64,000 bases of DNA from Candidatus Falkowbacteria bacterium (GCA_016699775.1 CP065010.1:124001-188000); one strand, 5' to 3'; counted from the stretch's first letter, positions 6,134-13,546 are shown. Program-made: numbers and translations. The notes: generated from the sequence alone by a model not told the origin.

Positions 6134-8392
6134 ATGTCTAACAAAGAATATGTCTATACCTGCGATTGGCAAGGCCGACCGCTAACTTTTAAAACTGGTC
6201 GTTTGGCCAAACAGGCTGATGCAGCTGTCACTGTGCAATATGGTGATACGGTTGTTTTAGCTACAGTCGTGGAATCTCCATACGAGCGTGAGGGAATTGA
6301 TTTCTTTCCTTTGATGGTGGAATTTGAAGAACGTTTATACGCTGCCGGAATTATTAAAGGTTCTCGTTGGATTAAGCGTGAAGGACGTCCTTCTGATGAT
6401 GCAATTCTAACAGGACGTATGATTGATCGTTCAATTCGTCCATTGTTTAATCAATCACTACGTCGAGATGTTCAAGTAGTGATTACAGTTTTGTCAGTTG
6501 ATCGTGAAAATGATTATGATGTTGTTTCTTTGGTGGCAGCTTCTGCCGCCTTGGCAATTTCTGGTGTTGAATGGAATGGACCAATTGCTGGTGTTAGAGT
6601 GGGACGAGTTAATGGTCAGCTAATGGTTAACCCAACCTATAAAGATCGTGAAGGCAGTGATCTTGATTTAATTGTTGCCGGAACAACTGAGCGTGTTGTT
6701 ATGATTGAAGCTGGTTGTAATGAAGTTAGTGAAGCAGATATGTTATCTGCTCTATTAGCAGGGCAAGCTGCTTTGGCACCAGCTATTGATTTGATAAAGA
6801 AAATGAAAGCTGAGGTTGGAATTACAAGTAGCAAAGCGAAGGCAAAGGTTGAAAAAGTTGATGAAACAAAAGATGCAGTTTTGGCTGATGCCACACAGTG
6901 GTTAAAAGAAAATTGTAAGAATATTTTATTCGATACTGTCTATTACACAAAAGGTGAACGTAAGGCTGCTGTGACTGCAATTAAAGAACAGCTTGATGCC
7001 TATTTAGCTTCAAAAGATGTTGAACCAAGCCTCCGTGATGTAGCTATAAAAAAATTAGTTGAAGCCGCTGTTGAAGCTGAAGTAACTCGGGGTATTCTTG
7101 AAGAAAAACGACGTGTTGATGGTCGTGCTTTAAATGAAATTCGTCAGTTATTATCAGATGTAGAAATGCTGCCACGAAATCATGGTTCAAGTTTGTTCTC
7201 TCGTGGTGAAACTCAGGTAATGTCTATTGTAACTCTTGGTGCACCTGGTGATGAACAATCATTAGAAGGCCTTGAAGGTGAAAGTAAAAAGCGCTACATG
7301 CATCATTATAATTTTCCTTCATATTCTGTTGGTGAAGCCAAACCAAGTCGTGGACCAGGACGTCGTGAAATTGGACATGGGGCCTTAGCTGAAAAAGCGA
7401 TTGTGCCATTACTACCTTCCAAAGAAGAGTTTCCCTATACAATTCGAGTAGTGAGTGAAACATTGGGTTCAAATGGCTCTTCATCAATGGCTTCAACTTG
7501 TGCATCAAGTTTAGCCTTATTTGATGCTGGTGTGCCTTTGAAAAAAGCAGTAGCTGGTATTGCTATGGGCTTAGCTTCAAATGAAGATATGAGTCGCTGG
7601 GAAGTTTTGACTGACTTACAAGATTTAGAGGATGGAAATGGTGGAATGGATTTTAAAATAACTGGAACTAAAGATGGTATTACTGCCATTCAACTTGATA
7701 CAAAAACAATTGGTTTGGATAAAGCGATTATGGAAAAAACATTAGTCCAAGCCAGTGAAGCGCGTATGCAAATTCTCGATGTTATGAATACTGCGATTGC
7801 TACTCCTCGTCAAGAATTATCTCAATATGCTCCTCGTATTACTACTCTAACAATCGATCCAGAAAAAATTCGTGAAGTTATTGGTTCTGGTGGAAAAGTG
7901 ATTAATGAAATTATTGATGCCTGTGGTGTTTCCATTGATATTGAAGATTCAGGTTTGGTCATGGTTTGTGGAGTAGATTCTGAAGGAGTAAAAAAAGCCA
8001 TTGAATGGATTAATAATATTGTTCGTAAGTTTGAAGCCGGTGAAATCTTTACAGGGAAAGTTGTTCGCTTAATGGACTTTGGTGCGTTTATTGAATTAGT
8101 TGCCGGACGTGATGGAATGGCTCATGTTTCTGAGTTAGCACCGTATCGAATTAGCAAACCCAGTGACTTTTTGCAGATTGGTGATATAGTTACAGTAAGG
8201 ATTAAGGAAATTGATGAAATGGGACGTGTTAATTTAACCTTAAGAGGCATAGCTGAAAATGAACATTTGTGGAAAGACGAAAAAGGTAAAGACACTGGTG
8301 AAGGAAATTCTGATCGTCCACCTCGTCGCGAATTTAACTCGCCTGCCGACAGGCATGGTGGTCCACGTCGCCCTCGTTTTGGTGGGCGCTAA
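6134..8392 (+). CDS. pnp: Polyribonucleotide nucleotidyltransferase (PNPase)
   Basis: About 752 residues; phosphorolytic 3'-5' exoribonuclease and poly(A)-like polymerase of mRNA decay. Order: RNase PH domain 1 (RPLTFKTGRLAKQADAAV, then YGDTVVLATVV), helical linker, RNase PH domain 2 (FSRGETQVMSIVTLG; GSNGSSSMAS; DLEDGNGGMDFK), KH (REVIGSGGKVINEII), S1 (GKVVRLMDFGAFIEL) and an Arg/Gly-rich tail. The ATG at 6134 is preferred over 6113 because it aligns with the family N-terminus. The other in-frame ATG overlaps the tRNA-like fragment. The tail contains an in-frame palindromic insert (SPADRHGG). Confidence 0.97.
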   Translation: MSNKEYVYTCDWQGRPLTFKTGRLAKQADAAVTVQYGDTVVLATVVESPYEREGIDFFPLMVEFEERLYAAGIIKGSRWIKREGRPSDDAILTGRMIDRSIRPLFNQSLRRDVQVVITVLSVDRENDYDVVSLVAASAALAISGVEWNGPIAGVRVGRVNGQLMVNPTYKDREGSDLDLIVAGTTERVVMIEAGCNEVSEADMLSALLAGQAALAPAIDLIKKMKAEVGITSSKAKAKVEKVDETKDAVLADATQWLKENCKNILFDTVYYTKGERKAAVTAIKEQLDAYLASKDVEPSLRDVAIKKLVEAAVEAEVTRGILEEKRRVDGRALNEIRQLLSDVEMLPRNHGSSLFSRGETQVMSIVTLGAPGDEQSLEGLEGESKKRYMHHYNFPSYSVGEAKPSRGPGRREIGHGALAEKAIVPLLPSKEEFPYTIRVVSETLGSNGSSSMASTCASSLALFDAGVPLKKAVAGIAMGLASNEDMSRWEVLTDLQDLEDGNGGMDFKITGTKDGITAIQLDTKTIGLDKAIMEKTLVQASEARMQILDVMNTAIATPRQELSQYAPRITTLTIDPEKIREVIGSGGKVINEIIDACGVSIDIEDSGLVMVCGVDSEGVKKAIEWINNIVRKFEAGEIFTGKVVRLMDFGAFIELVAGRDGMAHVSELAPYRISKPSDFLQIGDIVTVRIKEIDEMGRVNLTLRGIAENEHLWKDEKGKDTGEGNSDRPPRREFNSPADRHGGPRRPRFGGR
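8341..8355. repeat. Palindromic insert GCCTGCCGACAGGCA inside pnp
   Basis: Same palindrome family as at 3756-3775, 28183-28203 and about 57833-57855. Here it lies in frame in the C-terminal tail of PNPase and adds Pro-Ala-Asp-Arg. Confidence 0.6.
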
Positions 8393-8403
8393 TATATAAT
8401 TAT

Positions 8404-9456
8404 ATGCCAGAGCAATCAATGCGTTTTACCTTAACGACTTCAAGTCTAATTAGAATCATTGTTGTTTTGTTATTACTATATTTTGCTTATTTAATAAGTG
8501 ATATTTTAGTGCTGTTGTTTACGAGTATTATTTTAACGAGTGCGATTGATCCTTGGGTTGATTGGATGCAGAAAAAAGGCATACCACGGGCTTTAGGTAT
8601 TTTTATCATTTACGCTATTTTACTAGGAGCTGTTGGTGTCTCAGTTTATTTAATTATTCCACCAATTATTACTCAGTTTGGACAGTTGGTGCAAGATATT
8701 CCGGCGCGACTTGATCAGTTGAATACTTACATTGCAAGCTTCAATAGTTATACATCTGGTAGCAGTTGGTTTGATAATTTGAAATCTTCTTTTTCAAACT
8801 CAGCTACGGCAATACCTCAAGCTACCAGTAGTATTTTCTCAACGGTCTTTAATTTTTTTGGCGGATTATTTTCTTCAATTATTATTTTAGTGATTAGCTT
8901 TTATCTATTAGCAGAGGAAAATTCTATCAGAAAATTAGTTTGGTCAGTGACGCCTGAGAAAAAACAGAAGTATGTGATGGATGTGTTGACCAGAATGCAA
9001 AAGAGAATTGGCCTTTGGATGCGTGGTCAGTTAATTCTCTGTGTCTCTATTTTTGCCTTAACCTATTTGGGTCTTTCAATTCTTGGGGTCAAGTATGCCT
9101 TGATTTTGGCAATCATTGCTGGCTTTACCGAATTTATTCCCTATCTTGGACCAATCCTTGGTGCAATCCCTGCAGTATTTTTGGCTTCAGGACAATCAAT
9201 GACTATTGCTTTGTTTACCATTATTCTCTATGTTATTATTCAGCAAATTGAAAATAACTTCTTGGTGCCAAAGATAATGCAAAAAACTGCAGGCCTAAAT
9301 CCAATTATTAGTATCGTTGTGTTAATGATTGGTTTTTCAATTGGAGGTATTCTTGGTGCCTTGTTGTCAATACCGGTAGCGACTGCTGGTATGGTGATTG
9401 TGGAAGATATGCTTAACAAGAAATATACATTAAGTGGGAAGTCATCTGAGGAATAA
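8404..9456 (+). CDS. AI-2E family (TqsA/YdiK-type) membrane transporter
   Basis: 350 residues with about eight hydrophobic segments. The C-terminal signature NFLVPKIMQKTAGLNPIISIVVLM, then GGILGALLSIPVA, is the hallmark of the AI-2E transporter family (PF01594). Members have been linked to export of autoinducer-2 or to Na+(Li+)/H+ exchange; the substrate here cannot be told from sequence. It starts 12 bases after pnp, so it may be co-transcribed, and ends at a bidirectional terminator. Confidence 0.88.
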   Translation: MPEQSMRFTLTTSSLIRIIVVLLLLYFAYLISDILVLLFTSIILTSAIDPWVDWMQKKGIPRALGIFIIYAILLGAVGVSVYLIIPPIITQFGQLVQDIPARLDQLNTYIASFNSYTSGSSWFDNLKSSFSNSATAIPQATSSIFSTVFNFFGGLFSSIIILVISFYLLAEENSIRKLVWSVTPEKKQKYVMDVLTRMQKRIGLWMRGQLILCVSIFALTYLGLSILGVKYALILAIIAGFTEFIPYLGPILGAIPAVFLASGQSMTIALFTIILYVIIQQIENNFLVPKIMQKTAGLNPIISIVVLMIGFSIGGILGALLSIPVATAGMVIVEDMLNKKYTLSGKSSEE

Positions 9457-9469
9457 TATTGATGGATGG

Positions 9470-9502
9470 AAAAAGACACGTCACTACGACGTGTCTTTTT
9501 TT
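9470..9502. terminator. Bidirectional intrinsic terminator
   Basis: GACACGTC (9475-9482) pairs with GACGTGTC (9488-9495), flanked by A5 and T7, between two convergent genes. The stop codon of the leftward NYN gene lies in its loop. Confidence 0.92.
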
Positions 9503-10035
9503 GTAAAGGTTAGTATTTCTTGTTTAGATAATAGTCTAAAGTATGTGCAGTGATTTATTAAGGCTATTGATGGGGCATGCTTGAATCCTATATATAGTAA
9601 CTTTTTACCTAGACTTTTTATTTTTTGAATAGCAGGAATTAGATCTGTGTCTGAGGATAATAATAGTGCCGTATCATAATAATCTTCATAGGCACCAACT
9701 AATAAATCAACGGCAATATTCACATCAACACCTTTTTCGTGATAAACGCCATTATTTTTCATGAGATATCCTTTGTGAAGTTTGATATTTTGATCTAAAA
9801 GGGTATTGAAAAGAGTTAGTTGTCCTTGATGTATTTTTTTGGTTTTCTTGTCATGTTGATTCAATTGTACAGCGCCTACATAATAATTAATATCAGTTAA
9901 AATTCTGTTTTTTGTAAGGTACTTAGCGAGACCTCTATAGTTAAACTGACTTGTATGAGAAATATAAAGATTCTTTAGTTTAAAATATAGATTACTACCA
10001 TCAATATAAACAATAATTCTTTCTTCTTTTTTCAT
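9484..10035 (-). CDS. NYN domain (LabA/DUF88) protein, second copy
   Basis: About 183 residues starting MKKEERIIVYIDGSNLYFKLKN; the ATG at 10035 is preferred over upstream in-frame starts because those overlap the leader hairpin. NYN acidic residues: IVYIDGSN, KGVDVNIAVDLLVGAY and LLLSSDTDLIPAIQ. This arrangement is that of LabA-like PIN-fold nucleases acting on RNA. The C-terminal half ends in IGFKHAPS and a 'Y-F-R-L' helix. It is preceded by a promoter, a structured leader and a terminator hairpin seven bases from the ATG, so expression may be controlled by attenuation. Confidence 0.82.
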   Translation of the reverse strand: MKKEERIIVYIDGSNLYFKLKNLYISHTSQFNYRGLAKYLTKNRILTDINYYVGAVQLNQHDKKTKKIHQGQLTLFNTLLDQNIKLHKGYLMKNNGVYHEKGVDVNIAVDLLVGAYEDYYDTALLLSSDTDLIPAIQKIKSLGKKLLYIGFKHAPSIALINHCTYFRLLSKQEILTFTKKDTS

Positions 10036-10170
10036 ATAATGAAAAACCCTCACGATGGTCATTAAGACCAAGGTGAGGGTTTTTGAACCCCTGTGGTGCC
10101 CTTGCGGTCAGTCTAGGGGGGATTAGTAAATGTATGTATTACTACTTAAATCTGTATTTATCTGGATAAA
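10036..10170 (-). promoter_or_regulatory. Candidate attenuator leader of the NYN gene
   Basis: On the minus strand a leader of about 130 nt ends in a strong terminator: AAAAACCCTCAC with GTGAGGGTTTTT (10042-10074) and an inner GGTC/GACC stem. A CCCC...AGGGG element (about 10077-10120) lies upstream. Its GGGGTT can instead pair with the AACCCT of the terminator's first arm, giving an antiterminator-like alternative. No known riboswitch class was recognised. Confidence 0.5.
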
Positions 10171-10173
10171 TAA

Positions 10174-10201
10174 AGTATAGCAAAATTAAAAATGCTGTCA
10201 A
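10174..10201 (-). promoter_or_regulatory. Sigma70-type promoter for the NYN leader
   Basis: Minus strand TTGACA (10196-10201), 16-bp spacer, TATACT (10174-10179). It points at the attenuator-like leader. Confidence 0.7.
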
Positions 10202-10208
10202 GAGAAAA

Positions 10209-10757
10209 TTATAATTTAATCTTAGATAAAATTTCTGGCAGTAGTTTTTCTATCTGTTTTATTTCGTCATCATTAAAACGTTGCAAGACAAATTTATCAC
10301 CGGGAATATTTTTTCGGCTTTCATTGTTAATGCCAATACGAATACGTTGAAAGTTTTTGGTTTTCAGGTGATCAATAATTGATTGCACTCCGTTGTGACC
10401 AGCGCTTGAGGAATTACTTGCCACTTTATACTTCCCAAAAGGCACATCAAGTTCATCGTGGATAATTGTTAGCACAGCTGTTAAGTCACTGTCTTTTTTT
10501 GTTCCAAAAATAGTGCGAGGTAGTAGGTGGTAGTATCGTAGGAGCTTTGCGGTAGTTTCTCCTGAGAGATTCATAAAGGTTTGTGGCTTAACTAACACAT
10601 AGTCAGTTCCTTTGGCAATCAAGGCTTTGTTTTTTGTATCTTCTTGCCAGGAAAGATTATGTTGACGTGCTAATTCATCAAGGACCATAAAGCCGATGTT
10701 GTGACGGGTAGATTCATATTTTTTGCCTGGATTACCAAGGCCGATGATGAGGTTCAT
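10209..10757 (-). CDS. pth: Peptidyl-tRNA hydrolase
   Basis: 182 residues; cleaves peptidyl-tRNA released by stalled ribosomes. Family motifs: GLGNPGKKYESTRHNIGF with the catalytic His, KPQTFMNLSG, IIHDELDVPFG with the catalytic Asp, and SAGHNGVQSI. Length is normal and no segment is missing. It is a stand-alone leftward gene. The promoter for the NYN leader begins a few bases beyond its stop. Confidence 0.96.
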   Translation of the reverse strand: MNLIIGLGNPGKKYESTRHNIGFMVLDELARQHNLSWQEDTKNKALIAKGTDYVLVKPQTFMNLSGETTAKLLRYYHLLPRTIFGTKKDSDLTAVLTIIHDELDVPFGKYKVASNSSSAGHNGVQSIIDHLKTKNFQRIRIGINNESRKNIPGDKFVLQRFNDDEIKQIEKLLPEILSKIKL

Positions 10758-10810
10758 AGTGTGAATATATTCTCATTTTAGTATAAAGCAAAATATATAT
10801 AATAGAAAGG

Positions 10811-10847
10811 TAATAAAAAACCGCTAACCTTGTTATTTGGTTAGCGG
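10811..10847 (-). terminator. Terminator of the hammerhead-ribozyme operon
   Basis: CCGCTAACC (10821-10829) pairs with GGTTAGCGG (10839-10847). Read leftward, the stem is followed by TTTTTTATTA. It closes the leftward accessory operon, between the 164-nt structured RNA and pth. Confidence 0.9.
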
Positions 10848-10941
10848 TAATGAATTGATTATATTTCTTTTTTAAATCAATCTATGTAAATATATGCAAT
10901 ATTTTATAAATCTATGCAAATCTATGCATAAAATAACTGGT

Positions 10942-11105
10942 CTTACCTAAATGTATCCGCTGACAAATGTGATCGTGTGGGCCAAAGAGTCCATACTCTA
11001 GAGGAGAGAGATTTTATACTCTCCCGTATATTGTACAGGTCAGGGAGAGTGTAGAGTACAGCTCCCTGGCCTGATCTTTCTTGTCAGCGGGTATATTGAG
11101 GTAAG
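10942..11105 (-). ncRNA. Candidate 164-nt multibranched structured RNA
   Basis: Closing stems: CTTACCT (10942-10948) with AGGTAAG (11099-11105), and CCGCTGACAA (10957-10966) with TTGTCAGCGG (11081-11090), 10 bp perfect. Inside are three hairpins: AGAGT/ACTCT (10986-10999), GGAGAG/CTCTCC (11003-11024) and a 12-position stem at 11036-11047 with 11062-11073 containing one mismatch. There is no plausible ORF. It lies between hammerhead 1 and the operon terminator. It does not match 6S, SRP, tmRNA or RNase P signatures that I know. Confidence 0.65.
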
Positions 11106-11107
11106 TT

Positions 11108-11182
11108 CTGTTTCGTCCTGTGCTTGTTTGCCCGAGAGGGTAGAGGCGTGGACTCATCAGTCAAGATTATATCTTGAGACAG
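11108..11182 (-). ncRNA. Type III hammerhead ribozyme 1
   Basis: Minus strand: stem III TTCTG/CAGAA, cleavage triplet GTC, stem I TCAAGAT-ATA-ATCTTGA (7 bp), core CTGATGA (11154-11160), stem II GTCC/GGAC closing a 31-nt insert, core GAAA (11111-11114). All invariant hammerhead bases are present. Predicted cleavage lies between 11178 and 11177. Stem III is the open stem, so this is type III. It follows the gene at 11222-12007 and a hairpin. Confidence 0.9.
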
Positions 11183-11183
11183 A

Positions 11184-11212
11184 AGGAGCTTAACTAAGCA
11201 TGCTAAGCTCCT
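11184..11212 (-). other. 3'-end hairpin preceding hammerhead 1
   Basis: AGGAGCTTA (11184-11192) pairs with TAAGCTCCT (11204-11212), one base from stem III of the ribozyme. After cleavage it would form the 3' end of the upstream mRNA. Confidence 0.75.
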
Positions 11213-11221
11213 AAAATACGA

Positions 11222-12007
11222 TTATTTTGATCTTGTAATTTTCGAGACGTAGGTCCCTAAATTAGCAAGATCTTTTAGATCTTCTATTTCTTTGGGGTTT
11301 ACAACCCTAAAGTTTTTTAAAGATCTTTCCTTTCCTGGTTCCCCAGTATAAGGTGAGTCGCAAACATGATAATCATACCCACTCATAAAGGGTAATATCA
11401 CATTTTTTAACCACCGCTCTTGCCATTTGTTGGTTTCTTTTGAAAACTTTTGCCACCCCTTCTCATAAGCAGATAAGACATCTAGGGCTGTGTATCCTAT
11501 CTGTCTTATATTTTCAGCTATAAACTCATTCGAGATCTGAATCTCGAATGGCTTAATAATCAGGCTACCATAGCCTGAAAAATCGCTAGACCACCACCCC
11601 ATTTTTTCAGGGGGAGTTGATGACGAAAGACCATATATGACCGGCCTGCTATATTGTCTTAAACCGAGTTCATTTATGTTGAAGGAGTTTAGATACTTCT
11701 TATCAATTAAAGGGAATTTAATTCCGATTTTAATTAATATTTCCTTATCCGCTTCTAGGAGATGAACAGGTTCTGGCAAGAATCTGCATGTTATTTTTTT
11801 TGAATATTTTTCTGGAATAGTAATTAGACTATCCCATAAAACTTCACAGCCCCACATGTTGTGGTGGAACTTCCATATATGGGCTGTGCCGATTGCAAAT
11901 ACCCCTGTTCGTGTGTTGGGGAGTTTTACATATATATCAAAGATATTTCTTATATCTTGATATGATGATGGTTCAATCGGAAAAAGCTTTTGTATTTTTA
12001 TTCCCAT
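11222..12007 (-). CDS. Hypothetical protein in the hammerhead operon
   Basis: 261 residues with no family that I recognise. It is soluble (no signal peptide or membrane segment), rich in Trp and Tyr, with stretches such as FAIGTAHIWKFHHNMWGCEV, MGWWSSDFSGYGS and GYDYHVCDSPYTGEPGKER. The start is supported by an AAGGA Shine-Dalgarno about 9 bases upstream, unlike most core genes here. A 17-bp leader stem-loop and hammerhead 2 lie upstream; a hairpin and hammerhead 1 follow. Function unknown. Confidence 0.7.
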   Translation of the reverse strand: MGIKIQKLFPIEPSSYQDIRNIFDIYVKLPNTRTGVFAIGTAHIWKFHHNMWGCEVLWDSLITIPEKYSKKITCRFLPEPVHLLEADKEILIKIGIKFPLIDKKYLNSFNINELGLRQYSRPVIYGLSSSTPPEKMGWWSSDFSGYGSLIIKPFEIQISNEFIAENIRQIGYTALDVLSAYEKGWQKFSKETNKWQERWLKNVILPFMSGYDYHVCDSPYTGEPGKERSLKNFRVVNPKEIEDLKDLANLGTYVSKITRSK

Positions 12008-12034
12008 TTTTGTGTCCTTCCTTGATACACATTT

Positions 12035-12102
12035 TTATTTTAGAAAAAAGCCCCGATAGAATATTAACGATATAGTCTACCGTTCGCTTTTTTCTAAAAT
12101 AA
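12035..12102 (-). promoter_or_regulatory. Leader stem-loop (17 bp) of the 11222-12007 gene
   Basis: A perfect 17-bp stem (12035-12051 with 12086-12102) with core TTTTAGAAAAAAGC/GCTTTTTTCTAAAA closes a loop of about 34 nt. It lies between hammerhead 2 and the SD of the gene. Likely an mRNA-stabilising or regulatory leader. Confidence 0.7.
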
Positions 12103-12150
12103 TAAAGAGAATATCTTATTATTTTACATATTAAGTTATTAATGAATTAA

Positions 12151-12199
12151 CTGTTTCGTCCTTTAGGACTCATCAGCACAGATACACATCTGCGAACAG
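12151..12199 (-). ncRNA. Type III hammerhead ribozyme 2
   Basis: Minus strand, 49 nt: CTG-TT (cleavage triplet GTT), stem I CGCAGAT-GTGT-ATCTGTG (7 bp, one G-T), CTGATGA, stem II GTCC-TAAA-GGAC, GAAA, CAG. The core is intact. Stem I differs from copies 1 and 3 but stays paired. Stem III is short, 3 bp plus the A-U pair. Confidence 0.88.
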
Positions 12200-12200
12200 A

Positions 12201-12229
12201 GAGAAGTTATCAACTAACGATAACTTCTC
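12201..12229 (-). other. 3'-end hairpin preceding hammerhead 2
   Basis: GAGAAGTTATC (12201-12211) pairs perfectly with GATAACTTCTC (12219-12229) over a 7-nt loop, one base from stem III and seven bases past the stop of the upstream gene. Confidence 0.78.
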
Positions 12230-12236
12230 AATTATT

Positions 12237-12847
12237 TTAGAAAATATCACTGATTTCCCGGTCCTCCCAGGTAATTCCACCAGTTAATTTTTCGCCATCC
12301 CAGAAATAATAATGGGATACTGGCGAACCATATAGGCGTCCTGAGTAACCAGTACGGAAAATAGAATTTTCTGGAATCACAGCAATAATTTGTGATCCTG
12401 ATCCCATTCTTCCAGCATCGCCTTGGGCAATCATACCTTGGCAGATAATTTCGCCCGGGAAGGGGAGAAATTTTATTTCATCACTCCTTTCCAAAGGTTG
12501 AGGATCGCGATCTCCTGTGTGAGAGTTTCCTCCCCTAAAACCGATGTCTGTGTAGAAAACTCCAATCATAGAGTTATCATTTACATTTTCGGTTTCAGAA
12601 ACCACAAGTTTTGGTTTCCCAGACTTTGTTTTGGAAGTTGTGGCTGAGTTAATATTTATTTTGCCATTAATCTTCCATTCCTGGTACTGCAAATTAGTGA
12701 GCTGGACGGGTAAACTCCGCGTTCCCTACCCCGACCTTCTTCGCCGACAATAATTGCCGGAATTTCCAGGTTGGCTCCTTTAAGAAGAAGTTTTTTAATA
12801 ACTGCCCCTTCGGAAACGGAACCAGAATTAATCGTGAAAATTTTCAT
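12237..12847 (-). pseudogene. Hypothetical protein with a single-base frameshift
   Basis: Two overlapping frames make one protein of about 203 residues. The first (12847 to about 12700) starts MKIFTINSGSVSEGAVIKK and includes EIPAIIVGEEGRGRERGV. The second continues with PVQLTNLQYQEWKINGK and ends ITWEDREISDIF. One missing T in the GTTTACCC stretch near 12,710 would rejoin them as GVLPVQL. A strong AGGAGA Shine-Dalgarno precedes the first ATG. I do not recognise the family. It could be a decayed gene, a sequencing error or a slippage site. It lies between hammerheads 3 and 2. Confidence 0.65.
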
Positions 12848-12910
12848 TATTTCTCTCCTTTCTTTAATGCTCTTGCTTTATGTATAAGCGTGAGCGTTTA
12901 TTATTCAATA

Positions 12911-12960
12911 TGAACAACATATCGAATATAAATTTTAAATTATATTCAAAATGTTGTTCA
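12911..12960 (-). promoter_or_regulatory. Leader stem-loop of the 12237-12847 gene
   Basis: TGAACAACAT (12911-12920) pairs with ATGTTGTTCA (12951-12960), and inside it GAATATAA pairs with TTATATTC. It lies between hammerhead 3 and the SD of the gene. Confidence 0.7.
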
Positions 12961-12977
12961 GATTGAAATAGGAGATT

Positions 12978-13026
12978 CTGTTTCGCCGTTTTCGGCTCAT
13001 CAGTCAAGATATACATCTTGATACAG
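12978..13026 (-). ncRNA. Type III hammerhead ribozyme 3
   Basis: Minus strand, 49 nt: stem III TTCTG/CAGAA, cleavage triplet GTA, stem I TCAAGAT-GTAT-ATCTTGA (7 bp), CTGATGA, stem II GCCG-AAAA-CGGC, GAAA. Stem II differs from copies 1 and 2 (GTCC/GGAC) at both strands, a compensatory change. All core bases are intact. Confidence 0.9.
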
Positions 13027-13029
13027 AAA

Positions 13030-13062
13030 AGGAGCTTCTACATAACCAATATAGAAGCTCCT
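13030..13062 (-). other. 3'-end hairpin preceding hammerhead 3
   Basis: AGGAGCTTCTA (13030-13040) pairs with TAGAAGCTCCT (13052-13062), three bases from stem III. The 13063-13174 spacer up to the gene holds no ORF that I trust. Confidence 0.75.
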
Positions 13063-13174
13063 AAAAAACCCGTAGTTGGACACTTTGTGCGTAGCGACAG
13101 CACGGGCGGTCCGGTGAGAACGCCTGTTAATTTTTATGAATCGGAATTAGCTAAACCGATTGAAATCGATAATT

Positions 13175-13501
13175 TTAAGCAGCTTTTTTTGCCACTTTTT
13201 GATTATTAATTTCTGAAAGAATTACTGAGCAGTCGAAGACCGCCTCAATAATTTTTTTTACCCCACCATTGGCCTCAATGACCTTTGATGAGATTAAAAG
13301 TTTAACCTGATCGGCAGGTCTTCTGGACCTGTTGATCATTGACACTATTTCCGGTGTCAATAGGTTAAATATTTTGGAGGCGCGGTTCAAGGAACCCACG
13401 CCAATTTTTTTTGCCACCTTTATTGCTTGGTGGCTCGGGATATCAAAGGCTTCAATAGCCAATGACAAGGTTAAAACAAAAAAGCTTTTTGTATCACTCA
13501 T
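13175..13501 (-). CDS. Hypothetical helical protein in the hammerhead operon
   Basis: 108 residues, predicted mostly helical (IEAFDIPSHQAIKVAKKIG, then LTPEIVSMINRSRRPADQVKLLISSKVIEANGGVKK), with a basic C-terminus (QKVAKKAA). No membrane segment, no known family. A strong AGGAGG Shine-Dalgarno precedes the ATG. The upstream spacer carries a tRNA-like minihelix and several hairpins. Hammerhead 3 follows about 110 bases after the stop. Confidence 0.65.
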   Translation of the reverse strand: MSDTKSFFVLTLSLAIEAFDIPSHQAIKVAKKIGVGSLNRASKIFNLLTPEIVSMINRSRRPADQVKLLISSKVIEANGGVKKIIEAVFDCSVILSEINNQKVAKKAA

Positions 13502-13546
13502 ATTTAGGCCCTCCTAAGACCTGTTTTTGATTATTTTTTGTTTTAG

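Noticed and set aside
10077-10120. T-box or other known riboswitch in the NYN leader
   Set aside because: The GACCGCAAGGGCACC stretch slightly recalls the T-box sequence, but the conserved T-box core and a specifier loop are missing.
13018-13209. Rightward 63-codon ORF over hammerhead 3 and its hairpin
   Set aside because: It runs antisense through the ribozyme and hairpin, without start signals; the RNA structures explain the sequence.
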